A DNA stretch of 64,000 nt from Sinorhizobium shofinae (GCA_001704765.1 MBFK01000066.1:52624-116623); one strand, 5' to 3'; shown: positions 1 to 9,383, numbered from the stretch's first letter. Made by a program: numbers and translations. The notes: generated from the sequence alone by a model not told the origin.

Positions 1-87
1 TGGGCGCGGCGCGTCCCGGCCTATGCGATCGGCAGCGTCGCGATGTTCTGGACGATCCAACGCATCGCGTTGTTTTCCATTTCTTGA
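1..87 (+). CDS. C-terminal end of a HupE/UreJ-like membrane protein (partial)
   Basis: The frame is open from the first base to TGA at 85-87 and encodes the last 28 residues of a protein whose 5' part lies outside the window. The peptide has a hydrophobic stretch (AYAIGSVAMFWTIQRIALF) that resembles the last transmembrane helix of HupE/UreJ proteins, a family of small membrane proteins linked to nickel or cobalt uptake. The next gene begins 17 bases later, so the two are probably co-transcribed. The family call rests on a short tail and on the association I recall with DUF3604 genes, so it is an inference. Confidence 0.5.
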   Translation, partial: WARRVPAYAIGSVAMFWTIQRIALFSIS

Positions 88-104
88 ACGCTCGGGAGGC
101 AGGC

Positions 105-857
105 ATGGGTGGATATCGGCAATGGTTGCCGGCGGTTTCACGGCTTTCCATCGCGGCGGTTCTGTTCCTGGCCGCGTCGCCGCCAACGGTTCTTGCCTGC
201 GGCTATCACGACGACGTGTCGATGGCGCGCGGCATGATGAACTGGGTCTATCCGGACGCGCTCCATGTCATGGGCGCAATATCGGCTGCTATCGCGGAGC
301 GACGCTTGCCAGCGCCGGCCACGGATGCCGCGCCGGATCTGTTCAGTTCGAGATATCGCAGGACGGCTGAGGCACTGGAGCAATTCGGCAGGGCACTTGA
401 TCACGATAAGGCACCGGCATTGTCTTTTTCGCTCGTGCTCCTCGAGCCGATGCTGTGGACGCGGTTCGAAGCCGCTCACGGCCGGCTCGGCGTCCATGTT
501 CATGTTACGGGCCCGGAGCCCGCCGATCTGGTCCTGGTTTCAGGCGAGGCCGTCATCGGTGAGGTCGCCGGAGGACGGCTGGCGATCGCCGAGGCGCTAC
601 GGCTGGGCCTGATCCGTCTCTATGGATCCGAAGGGCAGAAGGCGGATTTCATCGGTACCTATCAATCGTCGGGGAACGGAAAACCTGCCATGGGCGTGAG
701 CGTTCATCAGGCCCAATCGACCCCGGGCCAGGAAGCTCGGCAAGCAACGCTGCACTTCATGCAACCTCGGTCCGCGTCGATCATGGCACGGGCTGCATCC
801 CAATCTACGGTATCCGAGGTCGGCGGCGAGATTGCCTGCGGCCCCGCACATCATTGA
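105..857 (+). CDS. Secreted protein of unknown function beside DUF3604
   Basis: I chose ATG at 105 because GGGAGG lies at 94-99 with good spacing; the reading frame also extends upstream to a TTG at 84. The 250-residue product starts with a Sec signal peptide (hydrophobic core SIAAVLFLAASPP) and probably is cleaved before CGYHDD. The mature protein opens with a CGYHDDVSMARG segment followed by NWVYPDALHV, rich in His and Asp, which could bind metal. I do not recognise a named domain. It sits between a HupE/UreJ-like gene and a DUF3604 gene on the same strand, with 29 bases to the latter's start, so the three look like one operon acting in the envelope. Confidence 0.75.
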   Translation: MGGYRQWLPAVSRLSIAAVLFLAASPPTVLACGYHDDVSMARGMMNWVYPDALHVMGAISAAIAERRLPAPATDAAPDLFSSRYRRTAEALEQFGRALDHDKAPALSFSLVLLEPMLWTRFEAAHGRLGVHVHVTGPEPADLVLVSGEAVIGEVAGGRLAIAEALRLGLIRLYGSEGQKADFIGTYQSSGNGKPAMGVSVHQAQSTPGQEARQATLHFMQPRSASIMARAASQSTVSEVGGEIACGPAHH

Positions 858-886
858 GACAAAACAATTCTGCGGAGGAGAGAGCC

Positions 887-2824
887 ATGACCAGGACATT
901 GCTTCAGAGCATAAAACTCGCCGGCCTGATGGTTGCCGCATTTGCGCCGCCGGCGTTCGCGCAGGACACGGGCACGCTGGATCAGAAGAAGGCCACGGAG
1001 GCGCAGCAGCGGCCGCCGGCCTACTCGCCCTATGTCGGGAGGGACTTTCCGACGCGGCCGTTCTTCGGCGACACGCACCTGCACACTTCGTTTTCGATGG
1101 ATGCCGGCGCATTCGGCGCACGGCTTGGACCGACGGATGCCTACCGCTTCGCCCGGGGCGAGGAGGTGACCTCGTCGACCGGTCAGCCGGCAAAACTGTC
1201 CCGCCCGCTCGACTTCCTGGTCGTTGCCGATCACTCCGACAATATGGGCTTCTTCCCCGACCTGTTCGCGGGCAAGCCGAACCTGCTTGCCGACCCGACC
1301 GGCCGTCAATGGTACGACATGATACAGTCCGGCAGGGGCGCCGATGCGGCGATTGCGATCATCGTCGCGTTCTCGCAAGGGACCTTCCCGAAGGATCTCA
1401 TGTATTTCCCGGGAACGCGCCCCTACCAGAGCGCCTGGCAGGAGACGATTTCCGCCGCCGACCAATATAACGAGCCGGACCGCTTCACTGCTTTCATCGG
1501 CTTCGAATGGACCTCGAACACCGGCGGCAACAACCTGCACCGCAACGTCATCTTCCGCGACAATGGCGACAAGGCGAGCCAGGTGGAGCCCTTCACGGTG
1601 TACCCGCCCTATGGCAGCGACAACCCGGTCGACCTGTGGAAGTGGATGGAGGCCTACGAATCGAAGACCGGCGGCAGCGTGCTGGCCATCGCGCACAATG
1701 GCAACCTGAGCAACGGATTGATGTTCCCGGTCGTCGAGGCTTTCGGCAAGAAGCTCGATCGTGAATACGCCGAGACGCGGTCGAAATGGGAGCGGCTCTA
1801 CGAGACCACGCAAACGAAGGGTACCGGTGAGGCTCATCCATTCCTGTCGCCCAACGACGAATTCGCCAGTTTCGAGATCTGGGACAAGGGTAATCTCGAC
1901 GGCAGCGTCGCGAAGAAGAACGAGATGCTCGAATTCGAATATGCCCGCTCGGCCTACAAGAACGGGCTGAAGCTCGAAAAGGAACTCGGCACGAATCCAT
2001 ACAAATTTGGGCTCATCGGCAGCACCGACGCGCACACGGGGCTGGCGGCCATCGAGGAAGAAAACTTCTTCGGCAAGACCGTGCCACAGGAACCGAGTCC
2101 GCATCGCATGACCGCCGCTTTCATTAACAACCCCAAAACCGGCGTAAAAATCATGGACTGGGAGGTTTCCGCCTCTGGCTATGCAGCGGTCTGGGCCAAT
2201 GACAACACCCGCGAATCCCTGTGGGATGCGATGCAGCGCAAGGAAACCTATGCCACAACCGGCTCGCGCATGATCGTACGCTTCTTCGGCGGCTGGGATT
2301 TCGTGGAGGAGGATGCGGCGGACCGCCTGCCGGCGAATATCGGCTATCGAAAGGGCGTTCCCATGGGCGGCGATCTCAGTGCAGCCCCCGGCGGCAAGGT
2401 GCCGACGTTCCTCGTTGCAGCATTGAAAGATCCGATCGGGGCGAATCTCGACCGCTACCAGGTCGTCAAGGGCTGGATGGACAAGGATGGCAAGCTACAG
2501 GAGAAAGTCTACGACGTCGCCTGGGCGGGCGACCGTAAATCAGGTGCCGACGGCAAGCTGCCGCCTGTCGGCGATACGGTGGATCTCGCCAACGCCACGT
2601 GGGTAAACACGATCGGGGCACCTGAACTCGTCGCCGTATGGAAGGACCCGGATTTCGACGCGAGCCTTCCCGCCTTCTACTACGGCAGGGTGATCGAAAT
2701 TCCGACCCCGCGATGGACGGCTTACGATGCCAAGCGCTTCGGCGTGAAGCCACTGGCTGATGCGACGATGAAGCTGCAGGAGCGTGCCTATACGTCGCCG
2801 ATCTGGTATACGCCCGCGCAGTGA
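887..2824 (+). CDS. DUF3604 domain protein, periplasmic
   Basis: The 645-residue product carries a signal peptide (LMVAAFAPPAFAQ) and then the DUF3604 fold, which is related to PHP-type metal-dependent phosphoesterases. Visible metal-site motifs are DTHLHTS (residues 62-68), VVADHSD and GSTDAHTG. The enzymatic substrate of this family is not established to my knowledge. ATG at 887 is preferred over the TTG at 854 because GGAGGAG precedes it and it places the signal peptide at the N-terminus. It is the last gene of the HupE-like/secreted/DUF3604 set. Full length, with no visible defects. Confidence 0.85.
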   Translation: MTRTLLQSIKLAGLMVAAFAPPAFAQDTGTLDQKKATEAQQRPPAYSPYVGRDFPTRPFFGDTHLHTSFSMDAGAFGARLGPTDAYRFARGEEVTSSTGQPAKLSRPLDFLVVADHSDNMGFFPDLFAGKPNLLADPTGRQWYDMIQSGRGADAAIAIIVAFSQGTFPKDLMYFPGTRPYQSAWQETISAADQYNEPDRFTAFIGFEWTSNTGGNNLHRNVIFRDNGDKASQVEPFTVYPPYGSDNPVDLWKWMEAYESKTGGSVLAIAHNGNLSNGLMFPVVEAFGKKLDREYAETRSKWERLYETTQTKGTGEAHPFLSPNDEFASFEIWDKGNLDGSVAKKNEMLEFEYARSAYKNGLKLEKELGTNPYKFGLIGSTDAHTGLAAIEEENFFGKTVPQEPSPHRMTAAFINNPKTGVKIMDWEVSASGYAAVWANDNTRESLWDAMQRKETYATTGSRMIVRFFGGWDFVEEDAADRLPANIGYRKGVPMGGDLSAAPGGKVPTFLVAALKDPIGANLDRYQVVKGWMDKDGKLQEKVYDVAWAGDRKSGADGKLPPVGDTVDLANATWVNTIGAPELVAVWKDPDFDASLPAFYYGRVIEIPTPRWTAYDAKRFGVKPLADATMKLQERAYTSPIWYTPAQ

Positions 2825-2962
2825 TCTTGGTGTGGAAAGGACAGTCGGGCGTTGGCTCTTCGCCGGCGCCATGCTGGGCACGCGCGTTAGCCAACAGTTA
2901 GCCTATGGCTTGTTGCGCTCAAGAAGTTGGCTTAAGAACTGCCGATATCGCTTTGAAATGAT

Positions 2963-3038
<76 letters not shown>

Positions 3039-3173
3039 GTCCAAGACCGCGTCGCAGCAGTCTGGTGGGGCGTATAATGGCCTTCGTTCGGCTTGTCCAG
3101 CACCCTCTGCAAGATTCTTGGGAAAAATTTCACCCCGTCCATCCACCCGGGAGGCGCCAATGCCTCGCCACGC

Positions 3174-4091
3174 CTAGACCGCCAATTCCCCCTCGGCAAT
3201 TTTCACTGCGTGGCCCCCAATGCGGGCGGTAGCGATCTTGCCGCCGGCAATGTCGAGATGCAGATGGATGAAGGAGGGACGGCCCATCTCCACCCCCTGC
3301 TCTATCAGAATCGGGTGGTGCCCATCGACAAGCTCGTCGAAGAGGTGAATCGCGCCGGAAAGCGCCGCCACTGCCGCGCCGGTCGCTGGGTCTTCGCTGA
3401 TCCCCATCTCCGGCGCAAACATGCGGGCATGAAAGCGCGCCATATGGTTGATGCCACCGCGACAGTAGAGATAGGCGGCGGCGAGCCGGCCTTCCGCGAG
3501 TGGCGCGAGTTGCTCCCAACGCTGCGGATCGAACTCGACCGCCGCGACGGCACCGACATCGTGCAAGGGCACCATGACAAAGGGAACGCCAGCACTCCAG
3601 AAGGAAATGACGTGGTTCTCGAAACCGATCTGCGTCGCCTTGAGGCTAAGCGCATCGGCGATCGCCTGCTTGTCGAAACGCGCATCCAGTCGGCTCGGCT
3701 TGCGAGGCAGGTCGAATTCGGCGAAGGTCGCTTCCCGGGGCTGCAGCCGCACCGCCGCGCGCACCGGGCCCACCTTCTGTTCCAGCACCTGCATCAGATC
3801 GAGCGGCTTTTCGGAATCTCCGTAGAGTGACTCCGCGATCGCCACGGCCGCGCCGACCGTCGGATGCCCGGCAAAGGGGAGCTCGTGCCACGGCGTGAAA
3901 ATCCTGAGGCGCACCGAATGGGCGGCGCTCGCCGACCGCTGAATGAAGACCGTCTCGGAAAGATTGAATTCCTGGGCGATCGCCTGCATGGCCACGTCGC
4001 TCAGGTCTTCGGCCTCGAACACCACGGCAAGCGGATTGCCCTCGAGACGCTTCTCGGTGAAGACGTCGTAGATCGCGTAGCGTCGTCCCAT
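3174..4091 (-). CDS. PhzF family epimerase/isomerase
   Basis: The 305-residue protein matches the PhzF fold in length and motifs. It begins YAIYDVFTEKRLEGNPLAVV, carries the conserved Glu in NLSETVFI, and later has LPFAGHPTVGAAVAI and GISEDPATGAA, all typical of the family. PhzF proteins are cytosolic isomerases or epimerases related to diaminopimelate epimerase; the substrate here is unknown. Start ATG at 4091 follows GGGAAGAG. The frame extends upstream to 4208, but that part reads like non-coding sequence. Transcribed alone, convergent with nothing obvious. Confidence 0.9.
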   Translation of the reverse strand: MGRRYAIYDVFTEKRLEGNPLAVVFEAEDLSDVAMQAIAQEFNLSETVFIQRSASAAHSVRLRIFTPWHELPFAGHPTVGAAVAIAESLYGDSEKPLDLMQVLEQKVGPVRAAVRLQPREATFAEFDLPRKPSRLDARFDKQAIADALSLKATQIGFENHVISFWSAGVPFVMVPLHDVGAVAAVEFDPQRWEQLAPLAEGRLAAAYLYCRGGINHMARFHARMFAPEMGISEDPATGAAVAALSGAIHLFDELVDGHHPILIEQGVEMGRPSFIHLHLDIAGGKIATARIGGHAVKIAEGELAV

Positions 4092-4290
4092 GACTCTTCC
4101 CTTCATGAGGCGCGTGTTTCCCGATGCGCCATCAGCCGAAATCCGGACCGGCAGTTCTTCGCCACGAACCTTGCAATGCCCTCGCCCGGGCGGCAAGGCA
4201 AAAAACATCCTCAGATTGCCCTGACGTGACGATGTGACCGGTTTCCCCGTTTAGGGACTTGCCACGCCTAAGTCGCGATCGGCCCGCCAG

Positions 4291-4881
4291 CTATATCTGC
4301 TCCTCCTTCCGGTGGACATCGAGTCGCTCTGCAAGCCCTGACGTCAGGATCTGCATAAGATCGGGCGCATTCCGGTCGAGCCCATAGACAAAGCCAGGGA
4401 AATCCAGCGGCTTCTGCAATGTCCAGATAGCCTCATGGCGGTCCGGCGGTAGGATTTCGGCCGGGTTGCCAACGGCAACCCACCCGATCGGCACCGTCGC
4501 GCCCGGCTCGAGGTGCGTGCGCAAGTGCAGTTTATCCGCACTTCTGCGCCCTTGCCGATAGTGGCGCCGTGGAAGATCGCCGCCCCGGTTGCGACAAAGA
4601 CCTCGTCGTGGATTGCGGCGCACCACATGGCTGTTCGGTCCGATAAGACAATGATCTCCGATGACGTAGGGATGGTTCGGCGTGGCGCGAACCACCGCGT
4701 TCTCGAGCACAATGCAATTGCTGCCAATCCGGATCGAGCCGCCGCCTTCTGCCACAAGCCGGGCGCCATGCATGATCCGTGCTCCGGCGCCGATCGTCAC
4801 GTCGCCGCAGACGGTGGCATCCGGGGCGACCCATGCCTCGGCGTCAATGCGGGGGCTATGTCCTTCATATGCGACAATCAT
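4291..4881 (-). CDS. Gamma-carbonic-anhydrase-like hexapeptide protein with two compensating frameshifts
   Basis: The 196-residue frame begins and ends like a PaaY/YrdA-type left-handed beta-helix protein: PDATVCGDVTIGAGARI at the start and HLRTHLEPGATVPIGWVAVGNPAEI later. The middle, between about 4623 and 4528, reads as arginine-rich nonsense. In the next frame the same bases give the expected family sequence, CAAIHDEVFVATGAAIFHGA and then TIGKGAEVRIN. So one base seems gained near 4623 and one lost near 4528, and about 31 residues including hexapeptide turns are mistranslated. This is either two sequencing errors or a crippled gene. The start overlaps the marR stop as ATGA, so the pair is translationally coupled. 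Confidence 0.75.
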   Translation of the reverse strand: MIVAYEGHSPRIDAEAWVAPDATVCGDVTIGAGARIMHGARLVAEGGGSIRIGSNCIVLENAVVRATPNHPYVIGDHCLIGPNSHVVRRNPRRGLCRNRGGDLPRRHYRQGRRSADKLHLRTHLEPGATVPIGWVAVGNPAEILPPDRHEAIWTLQKPLDFPGFVYGLDRNAPDLMQILTSGLAERLDVHRKEEQI

Positions 4882-5372
4882 TGTACGTCTCCGAGGTCGT
4901 TTTCTGGTTCCGCCTGCTCCAGTTCCACGGCGCGATTACCGATGGGGCAAAGGCCGGGGCGGCATAGATCGTGCTTGCAAAGGCGACAGGTGGTGCGGGC
5001 AAATGAACGGGAGGTGGTGGCGCCGGCGAGAACTTGATCGAGAATGCGCTCGAACTGGTAACGTTCCTCAGGTGCGAGTGGCGCGAGCAAGCCGTCGAGC
5101 GCTTCAAGTCGACGCTTCTGCAGGTGAATTGCGCGGGCACGCCCCGCCGTGGTGAGCAACAGCGGTGTGACCCGGCCGTCCGGCTTCCCGCGGGTGACGA
5201 ACCCCTGTCGTTCCAGTCCATCGATGAGTCGCACCGCCGTCGGCTGGCTGACGCCGGTAATCCTTGCTAGGCCGGTGGTCGTCAGCCCGGGTTTGAAATG
5301 CAACATTGAGAGCAACGCTGCAGCGCTCGGCGAAAGTCCGTCCAACGCAACGTCGAGGCGATCGAAAATCAT
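4878..5372 (-). CDS. MarR family transcriptional regulator with C-terminal cysteine cluster
   Basis: The 164-residue product has a winged helix of MarR type (LTTTGLARITGVSQPTAVRLI followed by the wing around RGKPDGRVTPLLLT) and a C-terminal cluster, CRLCKHDLC then LCP, that could sense metal or redox state. I start it at ATG 5372 (MIFDRLDVALDG), because the open frame upstream runs through a 27-bp palindrome that is most likely its operator. It is divergent from an MFS exporter gene and overlaps the downstream gamma-CA-like gene by four bases. The likely role is repression of itself and the exporter. Confidence 0.85.
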   Translation of the reverse strand: MIFDRLDVALDGLSPSAAALLSMLHFKPGLTTTGLARITGVSQPTAVRLIDGLERQGFVTRGKPDGRVTPLLLTTAGRARAIHLQKRRLEALDGLLAPLAPEERYQFERILDQVLAGATTSRSFARTTCRLCKHDLCRPGLCPIGNRAVELEQAEPENDLGDVQ

Positions 5373-5393
5373 CACCCCGAGAGCACCAAGACC

Positions 5394-5420
5394 AACATAT
5401 GCATAGCCTATGCATATGTT
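5394..5420. promoter_or_regulatory. 27-bp perfect palindrome, candidate MarR operator
   Basis: Two 13-base arms, AACATATGCATAG and CTATGCATATGTT, flank a single central C at 5407. It lies 22 bases upstream of the marR start and 141 bases upstream of the MFS start, where a shared operator for a divergent pair is expected. A-T-rich composition makes it stand out from the surrounding GC-rich DNA. Function is inferred from position and symmetry. Confidence 0.7.
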
Positions 5421-5560
5421 CCGTTGAATGCAAAGGCCATGATGAGGCCAAGCCTTTCCGCCTTGCAAAACAATGGTTATGAGGGTCTGCCGCCAGGCCT
5501 CTCTCCGCGTGAGCGCGAAAAGTGGCATGTCCTGGCGGAAAAAGAGGCCGCTGGAGCAAC

Positions 5561-6757
5561 ATGACAAGCGAAGCGACGTCACGCAAAGGCATTCCGGCCG
5601 GGGTCTGGGCCCTCGGCTTTGTGTCGATGTTCATGGACATCTCTTCGGAGATGATCCACGCGCTCTTGCCCCTTTATATGGTCACTGCGCTCGGCACATC
5701 TACGCTCGCCGTCGGCCTTATCGAGGGCATTGCCGAAGCGACGGCCTCGATCACCAAGGTCTTCTCAGGCGCGCTCAGCGATTGGCTCGGCAAACGCAAG
5801 TTCCTCGCCGTCCTCGGCTATGGCTTGGCGGCGTTCGCCAAGCCGATCTTTCCGCTTGCCGTCTCCCTCGAATGGCTGGTGGCGGCTCGCTTCATCGACC
5901 GTGTCGGCAAGGGCATCCGCGGCGCGCCGCGCGACGCGCTCGTCGCCGACCTCGCCCCGCGCCATCTACGCGGCGCAAGCTTCGGCTTACGCCAGTCGCT
6001 CGATACGGTCGGCGCTTTCGTCGGTCCGCTCCTCGCCATCGCCCTGATGTGGCTGACAGCCGATCATTTTCAGGCGGTGTTCTGGTTTGCAGTCATTCCC
6101 GCCTTCCTCTCCGTCGGCGTGCTTCTCGTTGGGGTCAAGGAGCCAGGGCGGCCGAAGGAACTGCGCCGGGTGCGAATGCCACTGCGTCGTGATGAACTGG
6201 GACGGCTCGGATCGGCCTATTGGTGGGTGGTGGTCGTCGCCGCGGTCTTCACGCTGGCCCGCTTCAGCGAAGCCTTCCTCATCCTGCGCGCCCAGTCGAT
6301 CGGCCTGCCCTCGGCGCTGGCGCCGGTCGTCCTCGTGATCATGAGCCTCGCCTACTCGCTCTCGGCCTACCCCGCCGGTGTGCTCTCCGATCACGTCAAC
6401 CGCCTGGGGCTCCTCGTGCTCGGCCTTGCGCTTCTCGTGCTTGCCGACCTTGTTCTGGCCTTCACGACCGGCATCATTGCGCTCGGCATCGGCGTCGCGC
6501 TTTGGGGTCTGCATATGGGCTTTACTCAAGGGTTGCTGGCGACCTTGATTGCCGAAACGGCGCCGGCGGAGCTACGCGGCACCGCCTTCGGCATGTTCAA
6601 CCTGGTAACCGGCATCGCCCTGCTGCTGGCCAGCGTCATCGCCGGGGCGCTCTGGGATATCGCCGGGCCGCAGACAACCTTCATCGCCGGCGCCGCCTTT
6701 TCCCTCTTGACGATCGTCGGGCTGGTTCCAATCGGAGCCCGGCTCGGCCAACGTTGA
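5561..6757 (+). CDS. MFS transporter (drug/tetracycline-type exporter)
   Basis: The 398-residue protein has about twelve hydrophobic segments and major facilitator signatures, including SDWLGKRKF after the second helix and RDALVADLAP. It probably exports a small toxic compound across the inner membrane; the substrate cannot be read from sequence. Start ATG 5561 follows CTGGAGC; the upstream in-frame start at 5522 would add a non-hydrophobic leader. It is divergent from the MarR gene, with the palindrome between them, which fits MarR control of an exporter. Confidence 0.88.
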   Translation: MTSEATSRKGIPAGVWALGFVSMFMDISSEMIHALLPLYMVTALGTSTLAVGLIEGIAEATASITKVFSGALSDWLGKRKFLAVLGYGLAAFAKPIFPLAVSLEWLVAARFIDRVGKGIRGAPRDALVADLAPRHLRGASFGLRQSLDTVGAFVGPLLAIALMWLTADHFQAVFWFAVIPAFLSVGVLLVGVKEPGRPKELRRVRMPLRRDELGRLGSAYWWVVVVAAVFTLARFSEAFLILRAQSIGLPSALAPVVLVIMSLAYSLSAYPAGVLSDHVNRLGLLVLGLALLVLADLVLAFTTGIIALGIGVALWGLHMGFTQGLLATLIAETAPAELRGTAFGMFNLVTGIALLLASVIAGALWDIAGPQTTFIAGAAFSLLTIVGLVPIGARLGQR

Positions 6758-6782
6758 CAGCGCGTGAACCGCATCCCTGCCT

Positions 6783-8516
6783 TCACGCCGGCAATCCCGC
6801 CTTCAGCAGTCCCTGGCGGAAAAGGTCCAATTGCTCGGGGCGCTCCAGCAGCAGGCCTCGCCTGATGAAATCCTCCGTTGAAAAGTCGGGGGAAAGTTTC
6901 AGAAGCTGTGCCTTGGTCGCCTCGGTCGCTCGCGTGTCGCCGGCCAGTGCGTAGCAGGCAACCAGGCGAGCGGTGGTGAATGGCCCGGGATTGGGCAATT
7001 CCTTGAGCGCAGCGGCTGCTTCCTCGTAGCGGCCGAGGATGTAGAGCGCGTTGCCGAGCGCCGCGCTGTACCACGGCGGCGGAAACGGGTTCAGACGGAA
7101 ACCTTCATTGATCCATTCCATCGCTTCCTCCAGCTTGCCACGGCGGGCGAGCAGGCCGCCCATCTGCACCAATGTATTCGCGTCGTTCGGGTTTAGCTGG
7201 TAGGCACGGCGATAGTGCCGTTCGGCCTGTTCGAATTCCCGGCGGTTGACATGGACGAGCGCCAATAGGCGCTGGCAGGCGCCCTCACCTTCATCGAGAC
7301 AAACCGCCTCGCGCGTCAGCGCCAGAGCCTCATCGAGGACATCGCGCGGCGCATTGGCGTAGCCGTGGAGCGCGGTTCGCGCCAAGGCGAGATGGGCCAG
7401 GGCCAGCGCGAATTGCGTGTCGCGTTCACGTGCCGCCTCGAACATGGCGCAGGCCTGCCGATTGTCATCGGGACCATAGCCCCTGATGTGGACGAGCCCG
7501 CGGAGATAGAACTCGTAGGCCGCAAGGCTCGTCGTCGGCTTTCGCAGTGCCTGGCGAACATCGGCACATTCGATCTGCCCCACCAGGGTAGACACGATCA
7601 TCCGCGTCACCTCGTCCTGGACCGCGAAAATATCGGTGAAGCCGCGGTCGTAGTGTTCGGCCCACAGGTGGGTTCCACTGGCGGCTTCGATGAGTTGCGC
7701 CGTGATGCGCACCCGCTCGCCCGCGCGGCGAACGCTGCCCTCGACGAGATAGGTAACGCCCAACTTTCTGCCGATCTCCTTCCGGTCCTCATTTTTGCCT
7801 CGAAAGCTGAAGGAGGAACTCGCGGCGATGACGGCAAGCGAGCGAAATCGGGCAAGCCCGCCAATGATATCCTCGGTTATGCCGTCGCTGAAAAAGCTCT
7901 GGCCCGGCGCGCCGCTTAAGTTTTCGAACGGCAGGACGGCGATAGAGGTTCGCGCCGGCGCGGGAAAGGCCGACGGTCCCGCCTTTGGTGCATCCCGCCA
8001 ATGCCAGACGTGAACGGGCCGGGCGATGTTCTTGAGCGATATCTCACCACCGTCGAGAAAGGCGGAACGGTCCTTTGGCCCGAGCTGCCGATGGACGATA
8101 TCGGCAAGGCATATGCCGCCCGGCTCGGCCGATGCCTCCAGACGGGCGGCGACGTTCACGCCGTCGCCCAGCAAATCGTCTCCTTCTATCACCACGTCGG
8201 CAAGATTGATGCCGATCCGCAGGACGATGCGGTCGTCGACCGCCAGCCCTTGTTGGTGGCAAGTGACGTCCTGTTGAAGATTTATCGCGCAGTCCACCGC
8301 ATCGACCGCAGAGTTGAAGGCAATCAGCGCGCCGTCCCCCATAAGCTTGACGACACGGCCACCACGAGCGGCAATGTTGGGAGCGAGTATTGATGACTGC
8401 ATCTGCTTTATCGCGTCGAGGGTGCGGGCTTCATCAGCCTCCACGAGGCGCGAATAGCCAACGATATCCGTGGCCATAATGACCGCAAGCCGCCGTTCGA
8501 CCCGCCCGTTCACCAT
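6783..8516 (-). CDS. Class III adenylate/guanylate cyclase with TolB-like segment and TPR tail
   Basis: The 577-residue protein has an N-terminal class III cyclase domain with metal aspartates D17 (ATDIVGYSR) and D61 (KLMGDGA) and the conserved GDGVNVAARLE, so catalytic residues are intact. From residue 191 it continues with SIAVLPFENLSG and DGITEDIIGGLARF, the TolB/FlgO-like module common in rhizobial cyclases, and ends with several TPR units. No membrane helix is clear, so it is probably cytosolic. Start ATG 8516 follows GGAGAGCAGG. Its stop is 25 bases from the MFS stop on the opposite strand. It makes cAMP or cGMP; the signal is presumably sensed by the C-terminal module. Confidence 0.88.
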   Translation of the reverse strand: MVNGRVERRLAVIMATDIVGYSRLVEADEARTLDAIKQMQSSILAPNIAARGGRVVKLMGDGALIAFNSAVDAVDCAINLQQDVTCHQQGLAVDDRIVLRIGINLADVVIEGDDLLGDGVNVAARLEASAEPGGICLADIVHRQLGPKDRSAFLDGGEISLKNIARPVHVWHWRDAPKAGPSAFPAPARTSIAVLPFENLSGAPGQSFFSDGITEDIIGGLARFRSLAVIAASSSFSFRGKNEDRKEIGRKLGVTYLVEGSVRRAGERVRITAQLIEAASGTHLWAEHYDRGFTDIFAVQDEVTRMIVSTLVGQIECADVRQALRKPTTSLAAYEFYLRGLVHIRGYGPDDNRQACAMFEAARERDTQFALALAHLALARTALHGYANAPRDVLDEALALTREAVCLDEGEGACQRLLALVHVNRREFEQAERHYRRAYQLNPNDANTLVQMGGLLARRGKLEEAMEWINEGFRLNPFPPPWYSAALGNALYILGRYEEAAAALKELPNPGPFTTARLVACYALAGDTRATEATKAQLLKLSPDFSTEDFIRRGLLLERPEQLDLFRQGLLKAGLPA

Positions 8517-8642
8517 CCTGCTCTCCACGCGCAAGGAGGTAAACTTTAGTCCTTTATCATGGAACGAGAAAGCCGCGTCGAGCGCACACGGCAAAGTGCC
8601 AATGGGCCTATTTCAGGTTCACCGGCCATAGGTGTCCACGTA

Positions 8643-9380
8643 TCAGGTGCCTCGCCGCGCAAAGAGCCACTTAAGGATCGGCGGGATGAACTCCGGATAG
8701 TTGTGCGCCGTCGGTTCGGGTCCGCGGATCGCCACCGCCTCGTCGATCTCCGGATGCGGATCGGCGGCGACGTGCGCCGCCACCCGCGCGACGACTTCGT
8801 CTGCAGTGGCGGCCAGCCGGAAAACGCGAAAAACGGTGACGGTGCCGTCCAGGTGAATGGCGTGCCAGCCCGGTTCGGCGACGGCCTCGGAAAGCGAAAT
8901 GCCTGTTTCCTCCCTGACCTCGCGGGCAATATTGCCGGCCACATCGCAACGCCCGTCAACGATGTCCTCCGGCTCCAGCGAGCCGCCGGGGCTGTAGACC
9001 CGGCCGGGATTGGCCGTGTGCGCCCCCATTCGGATGGCGATCATGGCGCCATCCGAGGAAAGCAGCATCGGCATACCGAAGAGATGACATGCGCCCGGCC
9101 CACGCGTTCGTCGCCACCACAGGAAAGTCGAATAGGGAACGATATGCGCCCACGCGGCGATTCGTCCTTCGGCGATGCGGATCGACCGCTGCAATACCAT
9201 CCTGCCATCGAAGAGATGCGGGTTGGCCGCGATCTCGCGCTGCCAACTTTCCCGCGCTCGCTCCGCCTCGGCGAGGTGGAACGGATGCGGCTCGGACGAA
9301 ACCTTTATGTCAATCTCCGAGACCGGGAAAACCGTGCCTTCCGCCGGCCAGGCGGGCCGATTGCTTTCAAGAAGGGTCAT
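8643..9380 (-). CDS. NUDIX hydrolase
   Basis: The 245-residue protein contains a Nudix box, REVREETGI, preceded by GGSLEPED with a longer than usual spacing (insert IVDGRCDVAGN), so the box is slightly atypical but the catalytic Glu pair is present. Nudix enzymes hydrolyse nucleoside-diphosphate-linked compounds; the substrate is not predictable. Its start lies only three bases from the stop of the upstream endonuclease/phosphatase gene, so the two form an operon. Confidence 0.85.
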   Translation of the reverse strand: MTLLESNRPAWPAEGTVFPVSEIDIKVSSEPHPFHLAEAERARESWQREIAANPHLFDGRMVLQRSIRIAEGRIAAWAHIVPYSTFLWWRRTRGPGACHLFGMPMLLSSDGAMIAIRMGAHTANPGRVYSPGGSLEPEDIVDGRCDVAGNIAREVREETGISLSEAVAEPGWHAIHLDGTVTVFRVFRLAATADEVVARVAAHVAADPHPEIDEAVAIRGPEPTAHNYPEFIPPILKWLFARRGT

Positions 9381-9383
9381 GGG

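Noticed and set aside
851..2104. Long reverse open frame of 417 codons
   Set aside because: It is antisense to the DUF3604 gene, has shadow-like composition and no ribosome site.
3093..3830. Forward open frame of 245 codons
   Set aside because: Antisense to the phzF gene, no ribosome site.
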